Assembly (NCBI RefSeq): GCF_016801865.2
Contig: NC_068937.1
Coordinates: forward strand, 95,874,500-95,938,499
Direction of reading: 5' to 3'
DNA: 64,000 nt
From: Culex pipiens pallens
Lineage: Eukaryota > Arthropoda > Insecta > Diptera > Culicidae
The notes beneath the pieces are model-generated. The model saw only the letters and a program-made list of their open reading frames with translations, made no database searches and had not been told where the DNA came from. Of the stretch, positions 22,799 to 34,603 are shown in pieces. Numbering within the stretch: position 1 is the stretch's first letter; every line of letters starts with the position of its first letter. A program made the position numbers and the translations under genes.

Positions 22799-24131
22799 TT
22801 TTTTTTGGGGGGGAGGTGTCCACGTGCTTCCATCCCGCCAGTTCATATGTATAGCCTTAGTGTTGTGTTCACTGTATTTGATATTTTGTGAACCACACCG
22901 TATGCTGTACTCGACAGATATGGACTGGTTCCCGGCCGGGCTGATGGGTCTCGCAGCTGGCTAGTTGAACGTACCTGTTAGAACATCAAATCATGATGTT
23001 TTATCCTTTTGTTTCTTTAGTAACAGTAGCATAGTTAGTTCAGCAAGGGAAGCAATAGTTTGAACCGTTCAGCTGTTGAAGCAATTGCTTTCGATTCAAA
23101 CTTGCGCTGAACATTATTGGACTACCTAGACTACGGTTGAAAGGAAACAAACACGAGGGTACAAAGGGATAAGCTCCCCCCGGATGGGGCTAAATTGTTG
23201 AACGCTCCCAGTGAGTTTTACTGAGCTGCTTTGGACATTTTAGGTAATAGTAGTATGAAAATAGTTAAAGCTCGGTATTAATTCACTGGGAGGTCGTGTG
23301 CAAATTCCCGTGCTTGTGAAGTTTTGTTTCTGTGTCACTGTTGTGTTAGCTTGTAACATGTTCGACATGACACTACAAACCAGCAGTGAATAGTTATGCG
23401 GCATTCTCCAAGTACGGGAACACGACGAAAATTAGACGACCCGAAGAAATAGTGAAAGTGATAGTGAAAGCAAAATAAATAAAGTGTCTATAAAGAATCA
23501 TGAAGTGAAATTTTTATTATATTTATTTATATTTAATATGATATTACACTTTACAGCTGAGTTGAAACTCACTATCAGAATCTAATGTTTTCTTGTGTTC
23601 TCTTTTGTTCTTTTCGTTTCAAACTGAATGAGCGAGCATCTGACTTGCTACGCAGCCGCAGGATACAACAGACGATGGAGGGGCAAACTAACACCAGCAG
23701 TGATCAATACCACACCGACTGACGAGGATTGCTACCAAGCATGGTGTCCATGGCTATATGTCCAACCGAGAGACCTCCAAGGTCGCAGGGAAGTATTAAT
23801 TAGTATCGCCTTTTTATGTTTGATCCTTTTGTTAATACAAATTTCTTTGCAGATACAAACCTTTTTAAAAGTATGCCTCGCGGCCTGCTTTGATCTTTTG
23901 CTTATTCTATCCGCTTTCTACCCCAAATGCGTCTTGCACGGAGAACCTGGGGTAGCTTATGGTTGACCTGGGGAGCCCGAGGAATTATGCCGTAGGTGGC
24001 TCGTATAGTCTTACTCACCTATCCTCGCGGCAAGGTCTTCCGTAGGTCTACACCCGAACATGCGACGTGGGACTGCATGAATCTTCAGCTGCTGCCGGAA
24101 GGGTGTATTCCGAAATTACCGAATTACCGAA
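22799..24131 (+). mobile_element. Non-LTR-type insertion with 22-bp target duplication
   Basis: The same 22 bp occurs at 22777-22798 and 24132-24153. The insert ends in a short tandem tail (GAATTACC units). Its last ~220 bp (23905-24131) closely matches 30905-31138, marking a shared 3' region, while the 5' 1.1 kb shows no resemblance that I can see. No reverse transcriptase is present; the 112-residue frame at 23628-23966 is unrecognised. Confidence 0.8.
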
Positions 24132-24254
24132 TTACAAAAATGTATGGGAATTTCAGTGTAAACTTCAAATGTTAGATCAATATGGCCCAAAAGTGACTTT
24201 TCCCAATAACTTTCACAAACTAATTTTTTTCACCTTATTTTTGCAAATACATAA

Positions 24255-25385
24255 AATTGGTTCTGTCCCATTCCCCAAAATGGTCCATTCCACAGAGTGA
24301 TCCATTCCCCAGAATGACCCATTCCCCAGAAATATTTAAGACCTTGAAAAACATGTTATGTTTTCCATTTGATATAATGCCATTTACCTAGTATAGCGCC
24401 GTTTGGCATAACATAATTTGGCATCATGGCGCATAATGGTCAATTGACATATTGATATTAAATTTTCAACATTAATTCAATACACTGAAACCCCGATGGT
24501 TTGACACCAATTGTTGTCAAACGAACGGGGTCACTTTTTAGTTTGACACCCCTTTTACACAGAGTTCACACACACTACCAAACGTTTGTTTTGAAAGTGT
24601 GCGTGAGCGCCGTGTAAAAAGTGACAGTTCGTCACTTTTTAGTTTGACTTTGACCAACCAACGGGGTACAAACTTAAAAGTGTCAAACGAAAAAGTGGTT
24701 TAGTGTATTAGAATCTAGAGGTGGGCAAAACGCTCTTTTTTAGGAGCCGCTCATTTTCGTTCGTTCATTAAAAAAAATATTAGCTCTTTTTCAAAATTAT
24801 TAGGAATGAAAGAGTTTTTTTTTAAGAATCGTGTGATTTAATAAGTTATTTCACATTGGAATTTTATAAATTATTTGATTAACAAAAATTAAAACTGAAA
24901 AACTTTTGTCCGGAGTTATGACAGTCACGAGAGTTGTCCCTTCTTTAAAGAAGGCAAAATTCAACTTTAAAGGGAAATTTCAACTTTTGTCCGCAGTTAT
25001 GACAGTCACGAGAGTTTCCCCGAGGTGCTCCGAAGCAATTTATAACAAAAATTGCCTATTTATACAATCATATTGTTGCAGGATTGGTTCCGTAAGTTTA
25101 TCAATTTTGGAATAAGAAGACAACAACTTCCTTGGTTGCTGTGCACCCTACCCTTGGAGGGAAAATTCAACTTTCGTCAGCAATTATCACAAGTCAAGGG
25201 TGTTTTCATTTCTTTAATGAAGGAAACATTTAACTTTTGTCAGCAGTATTTATATACTTGAGTACGTAATAAAGTAACAAAAAAAAACATTTCTGGGAAA
25301 TGGGTCATTCTAAAGAATAATGAGTTTCTGGGGAATGGACCATTCTGGGGAACGGGATTCTGAGGAATGGGATAGAACCCATAAA
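24255..25385. mobile_element. Inverted-end element with repeated GGAATGG/CCATTCC motifs
   Basis: GGTTCTGTCCCATTCCCC near 24257 is mirrored by GGAATGGGATAGAACCC near 25365-25381. Both ends carry several subterminal copies of CCATTCC or its complement. A TA-flanked MITE (24483-24705) is inserted inside. Confidence 0.65.
24483..24705. mobile_element. Small TA-flanked MITE
   Basis: Ends TACACTGAAACC and GGTTTAGTGTA, internal repeated TTTGACAC/GTGTCAAA words, 223 bp. A related fragment is seen at about 50460-50525. Confidence 0.75.
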
Positions 25386-25879
25386 ATTAACCCTAAGACA
25401 AGTCGAAAACCCAAATATGAGCTCTTAAGGTTGAAATTAGGTATTCAAAAGGCTGGTGCGCACCTTTGCCCCGTGCGCACTTTTGCCCCATACTACTCTA
25501 CTAAGCTTGCTGGGATTCCTATCTAGATAGAACAAGAGAGCACACGGACCTCGATATGCTGAATTAGAGTACAATGATGATATTTGTACACAAAACATAT
25601 GTAAAATTATATTAATTCTTGATAAAATTATGTTTTCTATACAAAACTCAACTAATACTTAATTTTCTAAATATTAAGAGCGAGCCTTTCACCAGTGTGT
25701 CGCAGGTAGTATCGAGGTGCTCCGATTTGCTTTCTATAACAAACTTTTTTCACAAAATTCGGAATCCTCGGCAAATTCCAGGAAGTTTTGAAGTTTTTAA
25801 TCACATTTTCACAACCGGTCATTCCAGGCCAATTTTCCTAACTAATATAAAAAAACAACATGCATATTAAACACATGTG

Positions 25880-26245
25880 CCCACATTCGCATGGTTCGGC
25901 ATGCGTACCCCATCGCAACACACTTGAAGGCCAATATCAAAATCCATGAAATTTGACAACAATATTGCCCAAATTCGTATGGTTCGGTAAATGTCCCCGT
26001 ATCGGCTACTCCAGGTTGTGGCTAATTCTGTCGACATGTTATTGATTATGTCCAGTATCAAAAACCTCAAAGTTTGATACTCATAATGCCAAAACTCGCA
26101 TGGTTCGGAAAATGTCCTCCGAACGGAACATCTCTGAGGGCACCGGCCACTTCAGGTTGTGGCCAATTTCTGTGGTTGTGGTATCTCGAGGCTCCTAGTA
26201 ATTCAGGCTGGTCTGTCTCGGCTTGGGCTGCTTCTTGCTCCAGGC
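25880..26245 (+). repeat. Degenerate ~90 bp tandem repeat (GGTTCGGNAAATGTCC family)
   Basis: Recurring words TCGCATGGTTCGG, AATGTCC, GGCCACTTCAGGTTGTGGC and TCAAAGTTTGAT repeat with drift. The same family appears at 43960-44345. Non-coding; class unknown. Confidence 0.55.
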
Positions 26246-26247
26246 TA

Positions 26248-27261
26248 CCCGGTCACGAGAAATTCTGGCAGAGTTGGTTCTGCTAGAATCTTCCTAGAAT
26301 CATTCTAACAGGCGAGTCATAATTCTGTAAGAATTTTGCCAGACTATTCTAGCAGAGCGAAACCTGCTGGAATTCTGTGAGAATTTTGCTAGACAAATCT
26401 GACAGAGCGAAATCTGTCAAAAATTACTTCATTTCCGTCAAACCGCTTCGTAGCGAACTTGACTTCCGCCAAAATAGTTCTGTCATCGGACTTGTTCTTA
26501 CAAGTCCACATTTTCGTTTTAATTTTTTAAAGAAAATGCCGCGTGCGCCCTTTTGTTGGCTATTTGGCTGACTTTTTGGTAAGTTATTCAAACAAATAAT
26601 TGTGTGCCGAAATAACTTATTGATTTTTTCAGCAAAAAATACGATGTCAGCTCGGTGCCGAGATTTGTCCACGCATCCTGTCCCAGGGCCATTCGCTCGT
26701 CAACGATTGGAACGATCATGGAGTGACAGGTTAATTGAAGCGAGATGAGTCAGCAGGACGTTCATACCAACAAAACTTAAGAAAAAGGAAGGGAAATTTT
26801 GTTAGAAAAAAAATTAAGTGCAAAAATGTGAAAGTGTAGCATTCAAAAAGTTAGTGCTAGTGCTCCTGTCTAAATTTATTGTGATTACGATAATGAATGT
26901 TTGAATAAATTCGATTTTGAAACATGTTTTATTTAAAAAATTACAAATGAAAATACCTTATTAACAGCTTCTAGCAAAATTCTAGCTGGATTCTAGCAGA
27001 AATTTCCTGCCAGTTCATTCTAGCAGGATTCTTACATAATTCTAGCAGAACGGGCTGTCAGTTCATTCTAGCAGCATTCTAGCAAGATTCTTACAGAACC
27101 GGTTGATTTCGCCGGCTCCTGCTAGAACCGGTTATTGCATTTGAGCTAGAATTCTCAAAGAATTCTTGAAAAAATCTTGCAGGATGATGGCAGCGTTCTA
27201 GTAAGAACATTTTCGCTCTGTAAGATTTCTGTAAGAATCCTGCGAGAACGCCGTGACTGGG
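26248..27261. mobile_element. Non-autonomous DNA transposon with CCCGGTCACG ends
   Basis: CCCGGTCACG (26248-26257) and CGTGACTGGG (27252-27261) are inverted ends, with TA on both outer sides. The outer 150-250 bp on each side are full of short ATTCTAGCAGAA-like words in opposite orientations. The middle (about 26400-26930) looks unrelated and could be a captured segment; it contains a short frame (26377-26571) that I do not recognise. Confidence 0.65.
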
Positions 27262-27429
27262 TAACTGCTTCTGAACCTCCAGTTGCCAGATCCAGGTTGA
27301 TGTTCACCTGGATCAAAGAATGATTTCCTTAGCCTGACCGACCCAGGTTATATTGGCCTAGAATGGAGACGTATGCCCTGCCCCTTTGCACAGTTTATCC
27401 CATACCGACGTCATTCGCTGTTTTTTCAA

Positions 27430-27690
27430 CTTCAAGTATCCAAATGGGAGTCGTCACTGAACGCGCAACACTTTTTGTTTTTCTGGATTGACACCACATC
27501 AGAAATAGAGCCGATAGGACAAAGTTCTTTGTCAAAATTTTCTTTTCTGCAATAGAGTAATCTACGTGCGTATGTATTGCGTGTACGTACACGAAAATAA
27601 AGTGAGGTTAAATTTTGTCAGCCAGCAAAACCAAATGGTGCGCTAGTGTGCGTACGCGAAACGTCATAAAGCTCTATTTGTTGAATAAAC
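27430..27690 (-). repeat. Composite repeat shared with the mRpS11 intron
   Basis: 27440-27540 is the reverse complement of 61440-61515 (GACAAAGAACTTTGTCC, TCAATCCAGAAAAAC). 27548-27670 is the reverse complement of 60762-60880 and resembles 63612-63716 (CGCAATACATGCNC, CCATTTG..TTTTGCTGG). Confidence 0.7.
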
Positions 27691-27719
27691 CTCTATTTCG
27701 ATCACCCCTAACCCACCTA

Positions 27720-28066
27720 GCATGCTACCCAGCACTGACAGCTGTCACCGCCAGCTAGCTGTCAACCATTCGGGATTCTTCGCCGTCGTTGTCTTCACTC
27801 TGCTCTTGCTCTTCTTACGCGACGACGAACGAGCGCGACGACGCCTGTCGACCGACGAAGGCATCGATGAGAAAGATGCGTGGCTATCTCGCTCAGTTCG
27901 ATACTTACGGTGTTGCGAAAAAGTTGTAAACAGAAAAGCGCGCCGCGTCGATTTTCGTGTGTTTTTGTTGTTGTTGTTGGTGCTGTAGCTGTGGCTGGGC
28001 AGGATAGCTGAGCTGAGCTGAGCCGTCCAACAAACCATCATTCTTCTCGCTGCTTGATCCGAGTCA
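27720..28066 (+). promoter_or_regulatory. Candidate promoter / 5' non-coding exon
   Basis: A locally GC- and CpG-rich stretch in AT-rich surroundings, with an insect-type initiator word TCAGTT near 27894 and a strong donor GAGTCA|GTAAGTAG at 28066/28067. It could be an untranslated first exon of a plus-strand gene such as Keap1 28 kb away, or of an unrelated transcript. No coding exon confirms it. Confidence 0.25.
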
Positions 28067-29329
28067 GTAAGTAGCTCCACGGGTTGCGGCATGAGGAATT
28101 TGTTTTTTTTTGCTGTTGCGAAAAATCGGCAGTCTGGACTTGGTCTGCGGATATTTCTCCGGAGTTGGACTTTGGAATGGTGTCACACCTTGTGTTTTTA
28201 GTCAGTCTGAGGACGGTCTCGAGACCAAGATGGATGGAAGAGTTAGAAAGAGTCGCGAGTTAGATCCGTTCACCAGTTATGTAAAAATAGCGAGAAGGGG
28301 CCTTGAGGACTAGGGAACGCTGATTATGTTCGTCAGCGCTTGGAATTGTGCCCCGTGGCCATCGGTGACAACGTCGGTGCAGAGTGCCCCGTGGCACCAG
28401 CAGCTATTCTTCATGTACATTCGCACATGACTCGGCAACTTCTACGGAATTAGTCGTGAACCGTGTGTGAACGGTGGAGAGGTGTGGGCAAAGTTCGTTC
28501 TACGCTGCGCGAGTTTGGCAGTAGTATTTCATCATCCGAATTTGATTTTTGCATGGAATGTGAAACCAAAAAAAAACTTGTCATGTTTAAGTCAAGAAGT
28601 GGCCTAAACTGAGCCGCGAGTGACGCACTTACAAGCACTTCCTGATTCATTCTACGTTCGAGGGTGTTGCAACACACCATGCTGCTGATGATGACGATGA
28701 TTGTGATGGTAGCACAGCACAATGTTTACATTTTACTGTAATTAATCTGCATTCGGGTTTGTCGTTCAGACCAGACTGTAGTCGTACAAGTGGTTGAAAG
28801 TTACCACCTCATGCTCATTCAGTGAATTCTGTTCGTATTGACATTTCTTTTTACCTTGTTTTTTTTTTACAAGCCATACAATGTATCGTACGCGATTGTA
28901 TTCTCAAGGTAGCATCGTCAATTGTGGTGAAATCTAGGGATCAACTAGGGAACCCTAATATACTAAGCCTAGTTTACCATACAAACTGTCAAAACAGTTG
29001 TTAGTGGTACCAATTTTTGAAGGTTACGTTTGAGATTTGAAATTAATCAGATTTTGATATGATCTTATAGCATGTTAGTAATAGGATGTAACAAAAATGA
29101 TTTTTTGGCGGGCATTAAGGGGTTTGTTCCGGTGGGCATTAGGGTGTAATATGAAAATCGATTTTCCAGCACAGCAAATTTTCACTTCCTGTTGGGTTCC
29201 TAAACAACTCCCCAAAGTTTGAGAACGATTGGTTCAGTCCTCACTTTGAGCAAAGCGATTAAATTTTCCATATAAATTTGTATGGGAAAAACCATTTTTT
29301 TGATTTTTGATATTTAAAAAATCCACTTT

Positions 29330-31240
29330 TCACGCTATATCAAAACCGGATTCACATTCGGATTCTCTGGAACGTTCTCTACAACTTTCCCGAAGTGAGT
29401 ATGGTGCTAACTTGCTCCTGAAAGAAGATACAGCGTCCTCAAAACTCGTCTAACAAGTGATTTTCGAGCAAAAAACACGTTTAAGACGAGTTTTGAACAA
29501 GCTGTTTTTATAGGAACAAGTTAGCACCATACTCTCTTGTGGCAAATGGGCAGTATTCATGATTGCTGAGAGTCGCAGGATTCTCGCCCTTTGCTATTAG
29601 TAAGTATCCAGCAAAGCAAAGGGTATAGCATGCATTTGATACTGTCAACTCCCATTCGGCTGTGTTCTCGTCGCTGTCATGTTGTAAACTGGAGCCGAGG
29701 GGGGTCCTGTTGTGAATTCTAGTTGGAGGTGGTCCGAAGATCATTGAAGAAGGTAGAATTCGCCATCACCCATGACACGAAGGCACGAAGGATAGACCAT
29801 GTCTTGGAGGGTGAAAGGATGATAGGATTTAGTGATAATACCACAATTTAATATTTGTCTTTCTCTCTTATTTCAGACAAAATGTCTGGTCCGAGTCCAA
29901 GGTGTTGCAGAAATCTTCCACTATTCAGAATGGGGTCTTCCTTCTATCATTTCCTATATTCTGAAAAAGGTGGTGCCCCGAATGTGGACATATAGTTTAT
30001 CACATTTACTCCATACGGTGTGAACGTGACATGCTGTATGTTTGCTCTTGGTGCATTGGCTATTTTCAAAAACAAGCTAGATTTTTCCTATTCTTTTAAG
30101 ACAAAATTTAGTAAAATCTATCCATCTATTTATTTTTCTATTGCTATAACTTGTCTCTAACCCCATAAACTTTAACTACTCAATTATTCTAACTTGGAAT
30201 CGCAATACATTATTGTAGAAATGTAACTGCTGAAAATAATTTGGTAAGAAATTTGGGCATAACTGTCAATATAATTAAAGGTACGTTCAAACTGTTTTAT
30301 TATATATGTTAGCTATTCAAGTTTGTTTGTCTTGTCCCATATTTCACAACTTCAGTTGTTTTCTAGTAAGCTTCTCGTTACAAGTTGGTAGTTCTGAAGG
30401 TTTCTTTATTCTTTCTTTCTGTGTTAGTCTGTTATTCAATGTTCGATTTTATTTTACATTGTACTAATCCCATTTTTTCTCTTTGTCTTTTTCATGTACC
30501 TTGCGAGCATACGATGACCGAAAAAGTCATTGTATCAGCCAACGGTGTGTATTTCACAGTGAAAAGATAATCATGTCCAAAATTAAAGTAGACAAAGCCG
30601 CGAAACAGAACAAGTATTTTTATAAGTGCGTGAATAACAATCGGTCGTTGAAGCTCAAAAAATGTGAGAACAATATCGCGTCGTGGTTAAGTGATAATAA
30701 GGCGAAGAAAGTAGACGACGATTCCGCATGAAGAATATAGCGGAAATTATGTGTTAATTGTACAATGGATGAAGGTTTGAAGTTGACACTATCAAAAGGG
30801 AATGGTAAGATGCAATAGTAATATTGCTAGGTTTGATAGTGTCAAAAGGTAAGATCAAGGAACAAGGATTATATGAAACTATATTGTCATAACTATTGTA
30901 TTCACTGAAATATCTATCCGCTTTCTACCCCCAATGTGTCCTGCACTGGGGGTGCCTGGGGTAACTTCGAGTTGACCTGGGCCGCCCGAGGAATTATGTC
31001 GTAGGTGGTTCGTGTACTTCTCACTCACCTCTCCTCGCGGCAAGGTTTTCCGTAGGTCTACACTCGAACATGCAACATGGGACAGCATGAATCTTCAGCT
31101 GAAGCCGGACGAATGTATTCCGAAATTACAGAATTACAGAACAAGTTAGCACCATACTCTCTTCGGGAAAGTTGTAGAGCACATTCCAGAGCACCCGAAT
31201 ATGAATCCGGTTTTAATATAGCGTGAACATGGTTTTTTGA
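29330..31240. mobile_element. Foldback-like element split by a non-LTR insertion
   Basis: CGCTATATCAAAACCGGATT (near 29333) and its inverse AATCCGGTTTTAATATAGCG (near 31207-31226) are the outer arms. Inner palindromic text with AGTATGGTGCTAACTTG occurs on both sides. The right arm is interrupted at 29539-31138. Confidence 0.7.
29539..31138 (+). mobile_element. Non-LTR-type insertion with 25-bp target duplication
   Basis: Identical 25-bp copies flank it (29514-29538 and 31139-31163). It ends with the tandem tail GAATTACAGAATTACA. Its 3' ~230 bp matches the 3' part of 22799-24131, while the 5' 1.37 kb is different. No long ORF; the small frames at 30385-30731 are unrecognised. Confidence 0.85.
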
Positions 31241-31718
31241 AAAAATAAAATAAAATAAATGGGTTTCCCATTTCTTCGGCCCTATTGCAATGTTTTGCTA
31301 GAAATATTGTGTAAAATGATAGAGCATCAAAAGTTTAAACAGGATCAGCTTGAATTTTTGCTCAAAACTTTAAGTCAAAAGTAATTTTGAACGCTGGAAT
31401 TTAACAAAACAGAATTCGCATACATAACCTCAAAGGGCGACAATTTCAACTGTTTAGATTCGCTTTGTTCTACTACTCAACACTAGTTGTCGCATGTCAT
31501 TTGGCTCTTGAACGCCAATTGGCGTTGTTGCTTCCAGTGAACGATCTGTCAAACAATATTTCTCTCTTCTCTCACTTCGCTAGCATTATTGCCTCGCTTC
31601 GAGCCAAAAAATCAAATCAAATTGTTCGCTTTACAGCACTGCTTTGGCGTTCTCTATTACGAGATTCTTACTCGAAACTAGGTATCCGAAGGTGTGAAAT
31701 GGTGAGACAATCCACACC

Positions 31719-33443
31719 CAGGGTGGCCACTCTAGTCGGGAAATCGGGAAAGTCGGGAAAAGTCGGGAATTCGCGAAAATCCGCTGAAAATCGGGAAAAT
31801 GTCGGGTATTTGTGATTTTTTGTCAAAAAGTCGCGAAAGTCGGGAATTCCAAGCATATCTGTTTGAAAATTGGTTGTGACCTTTGAATAATTTTATAATA
31901 TTTAGTACAATTTTCAATTTAATTTCACTCAATTCGTCTTTAGTAACTAACTTGAAATTTTAGGTTCCTTTCACTATTTCAATCTTATTGAGAATGCCAA
32001 GTCTATTAAAAACATTAGAAATCCTAGTAAATGTTGGATGCATTTGAGACAGATTATCATAATATTTTTGTATGAATCAAAGGATTTTTATTTACTTTTG
32101 TTTATCAAACAAGATCTTACTTAAAAAAAACAATAACAAAGGTAATGAAAAACTAATATGAAAATAGAGCCTAATTTTAACTATTATGGCCAGCGTAAAG
32201 TTATGGTTCTTGATAACGTTATGGTCACATAGCTTGAATATTGGAAAAAAACGATGCCAACTTAAGTTTTTTTTAATCAATAAATTAAATTCAAAAAGTT
32301 TTTTCAAGCATTTTATTTTCCAAATGTTATTCTTGAACATTTTTGTGAGTAAGGGCAAATCAGCGGAAAACTAAAATATCAAATAAAATCCAATCGTTTT
32401 TTGGTCTGAATCGAAATGAAAAAACTTTTTACGTTATGAAAAATATAGAAAAAAAGGGTTTATGTTATTACAAATATGTTTAAAGAATTTTTCTCTTCAA
32501 ACATGTCGCTTGAAATAAGTGTTAAAACATGGAATGTTATCAAACTGAATTTTTCTTTAGAAATAATAAAAATATATTTAGATAAATCTACATTGATTAA
32601 AAAAATTATGTTCCAAAATTTACAAAATTAAAAAAGGAATGATTTATTTTGATAGAATAATAACAGTAATCCTGTTTGAATGTTTGAAACAAAAAAATTA
32701 GGAAAAAAACAGTTATCTTTTACTTTTTGCCATCCCTTTTCATTTCCAATTAAAATCAAGTATCAAAATAGTAGTTTATGCAACAAGTTGCAAAAAGAGG
32801 ATTTTTTCAGCACGAGTCGTACATTTATCCAACGAGGTTCACCGAGTTGGATAAATACGATGAGTGCTGAAAAAATCAAGTTTTGCAACGAGTTCCATAC
32901 AACATTTTTTGCAATTTCGAAAAACACCCTTTGAGTGAAATTTTAAGTCAAATTTTCATGTATTTTGTCAATAAATCGTTTAAATCAATTTTTTTTTTGA
33001 AAAGTGTTACTTTTCGAAACAAGTGCTGAAAAGTTCAACTTTTCAGCACCCATTTCAGTGCTGAAAAGTAGAACTTTTCAGCATTTATTTTGAAAAGTGT
33101 TGCTATTCGATTCTGTTATTTTTGGTACAGAAAAGTAGGCTATTTCGTCGTTCAAGAATGACAGGAAAAGTAAGTAGTTTCAAGACGGAATTGCAAAAAC
33201 ATTATGTTTGCCATTTTAAAAGAAACTTTGAAATTAGATGTATTGTCAAGCTTTCGGTAATTTGTCAAAGACTAGATGTTTATGTTTTTTACGAAAATTG
33301 TCAAAAGTTTTATTATTTTTAAAATTTATTAAAATTTTGTTCGATGAAATCATTCTTTAGATAAGAAATGCCTATTTTTTGAGTTTTTGGAAAAGTCGGG
33401 AAAAAGTTGGGAATTTGAAAATGGGATTTGAGTGGCCACCTTG
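31719..33443. mobile_element. hAT-like non-autonomous transposon
   Basis: Terminal repeats CAGGGTGGCCACTC and GAGTGGCCACCTTG (one mismatch), flanked by the 8-bp duplications TCCACACC (31711-31718) and TCCAAACC (33444-33451). An 8-bp duplication and a CAGGG-type end fit the hAT superfamily. GTCGGGAA words cluster at both ends. No transposase frame. A related end lies at 54085-54126. Confidence 0.75.
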
Positions 33444-33467
33444 TCCAAACCTCTTTTTACTTCCTAT

Positions 33468-33545
33468 CCACCCCGGGATTCGAACTGACGACCTCTGGAT
33501 TGTTAGTTCGACTTCTACTCCGCTACACCATCGAACCCGGCTAAC
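33468..33545 (-). repeat. tRNA-like fragment
   Basis: On the minus strand it carries a GTTCGAATCCC B-box and an A-box-like GGTGTAGCGGAGTAG, but the stems pair poorly. It is called a SINE remnant, not a tRNA gene. Confidence 0.5.
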
Positions 33546-33628
33546 AAACAAGAGAGTTTTCTAATTTAGTTTTAGATTAACGCAGTAAATGACGTTCTTT
33601 TCCTCCTAAACTTATCTATTTACATACC

Positions 33629-34412
33629 GAGAAGGAGCGGCCATGGCTGACTGGTTACGGTGTTCGCTTTGTAAGCGAATGGTTCTGGGTTCGATTCCCA
33701 TCGGCACCCAACGAGAAAGCTAAGAACATAAAAATTTTTAATTATGAATATGTCCTTTGGATTGGTAAGCAAAAATGCTAACCACTAGGCCATGACGACT
33801 TGGTGAGCTTGGGCTGGAATTAGGACTACTGTTACAGAGAGCAAGTTGTAGCGCTATAACCACGGCAAATAGTGTCCAGGGCATTCGTGGAAATACAATG
33901 TCCCCCATCCCAGAGGGTCCCGGAGTACCAAACCTTCTGAGCATAGGGACGTGGCGTTACATCGTGCTGCCATCTGGTTTTTTAAAGCGCAAGAGTGGAA
34001 AAGTGCTGAGTCATCGTCTAAAAATAGACGACGTCTTATCTCGCCCAGCAAAATGAAGTCGATAAAGTAGTCGGTTTCGATGAGATAAGGTGGAAAACGT
34101 GGTCTAAAAATAGCGACGCCATGGTGGTGTGTCCCCACGCTTCTTCCTCCCCTACCGATTCAGAATTGTGTTGTTGTTCGAACAATCTGTGCTTAAACTC
34201 AACCCACTTCAAACGAAACATGTCTCTGCGATACGTCTTTACACAGTAGTCCTGGCCGCTTTAACGCTTGTGATGTTTCAATGCATTCTAATGCAATGGG
34301 GCACTAGAAATGTTATTAAATGACAAGAAGAGTGCTATGCGTAATCTAACCTACGCCACTCTCCAGGATCCCTTCGAAAGATTGGCTGTGCTAGGGTCTG
34401 ATTAGATTAGAT
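33629..34412 (+). mobile_element. tRNA-headed insertion with GATTA tail and 22-bp target duplication
   Basis: The 22-bp duplicates are 33607-33628 and 34413-34434. The head (33636-33712) is tRNA-like, with a TTCGCTTTGTAAGCGAA anticodon arm and GGTTCGATTCCC B-box. The tail is tandem GATTA. Part of the body (33941-34122) also occurs at 48050-48230. It is inserted into the left end of a MITE. 784 bp is long for a SINE, so it may be a composite. Confidence 0.75.
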
Positions 34413-34432
34413 TAAACTTATCTATTTACATA

Positions 34433-34603
34433 CCGTCATCTGGGGCGAACCGGGACAGCTGATTAAGCCTTGTTACTGCACAATATTTGGATATTTTTGA
34501 GTAGTATCGAATAAAACAGACACAGATTAACAAAAATAGTGCATTGATAATCAAATTTCAAGCTTTTAAGTAACCTGCTGTACCTATTCGTCTCAGATGA
34601 CGG
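34433..34603. mobile_element. MITE with CCGTCATCTG ends
   Basis: CCGTCATCTG and CAGATGACGG are inverted ends. The inverted similarity continues outward (AACTTATCTATTTACAT versus TGTAAATAGATAAGTT), so the full element may be 34414-34624. Immediately right of it is the inverted tail of another GATTA-tailed element (34625-34680). Confidence 0.65.

Larger units (their letters stand above)
19517..25505. mobile_element. Nest of elements bounded by inverted GGGGCAAA..GCGCAC sequences
   Basis: AGTAGAGTGGGGCAAAGTTG at about 19520 is mirrored by CTTTTGCCCC..ACTACTCTAC at 25473-25502, and even flanking text (GTGTGCTCTTTTGT versus its inverse ACAAGAGAGCACAC) is mirrored. Inside are a foldback (19726-21859), a TA-flanked MITE (22053-22677), a non-LTR-like insertion (22799-24131) and an inverted-end element (24255-25385) that itself holds a MITE (24483-24705). 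No gene is seen. Confidence 0.6.

Noticed and set aside
33636..33712. tRNA-Thr (TGT) gene
   Set aside because: The acceptor stem does not pair well, and it sits at the head of a 784-bp insertion with a 22-bp duplication.
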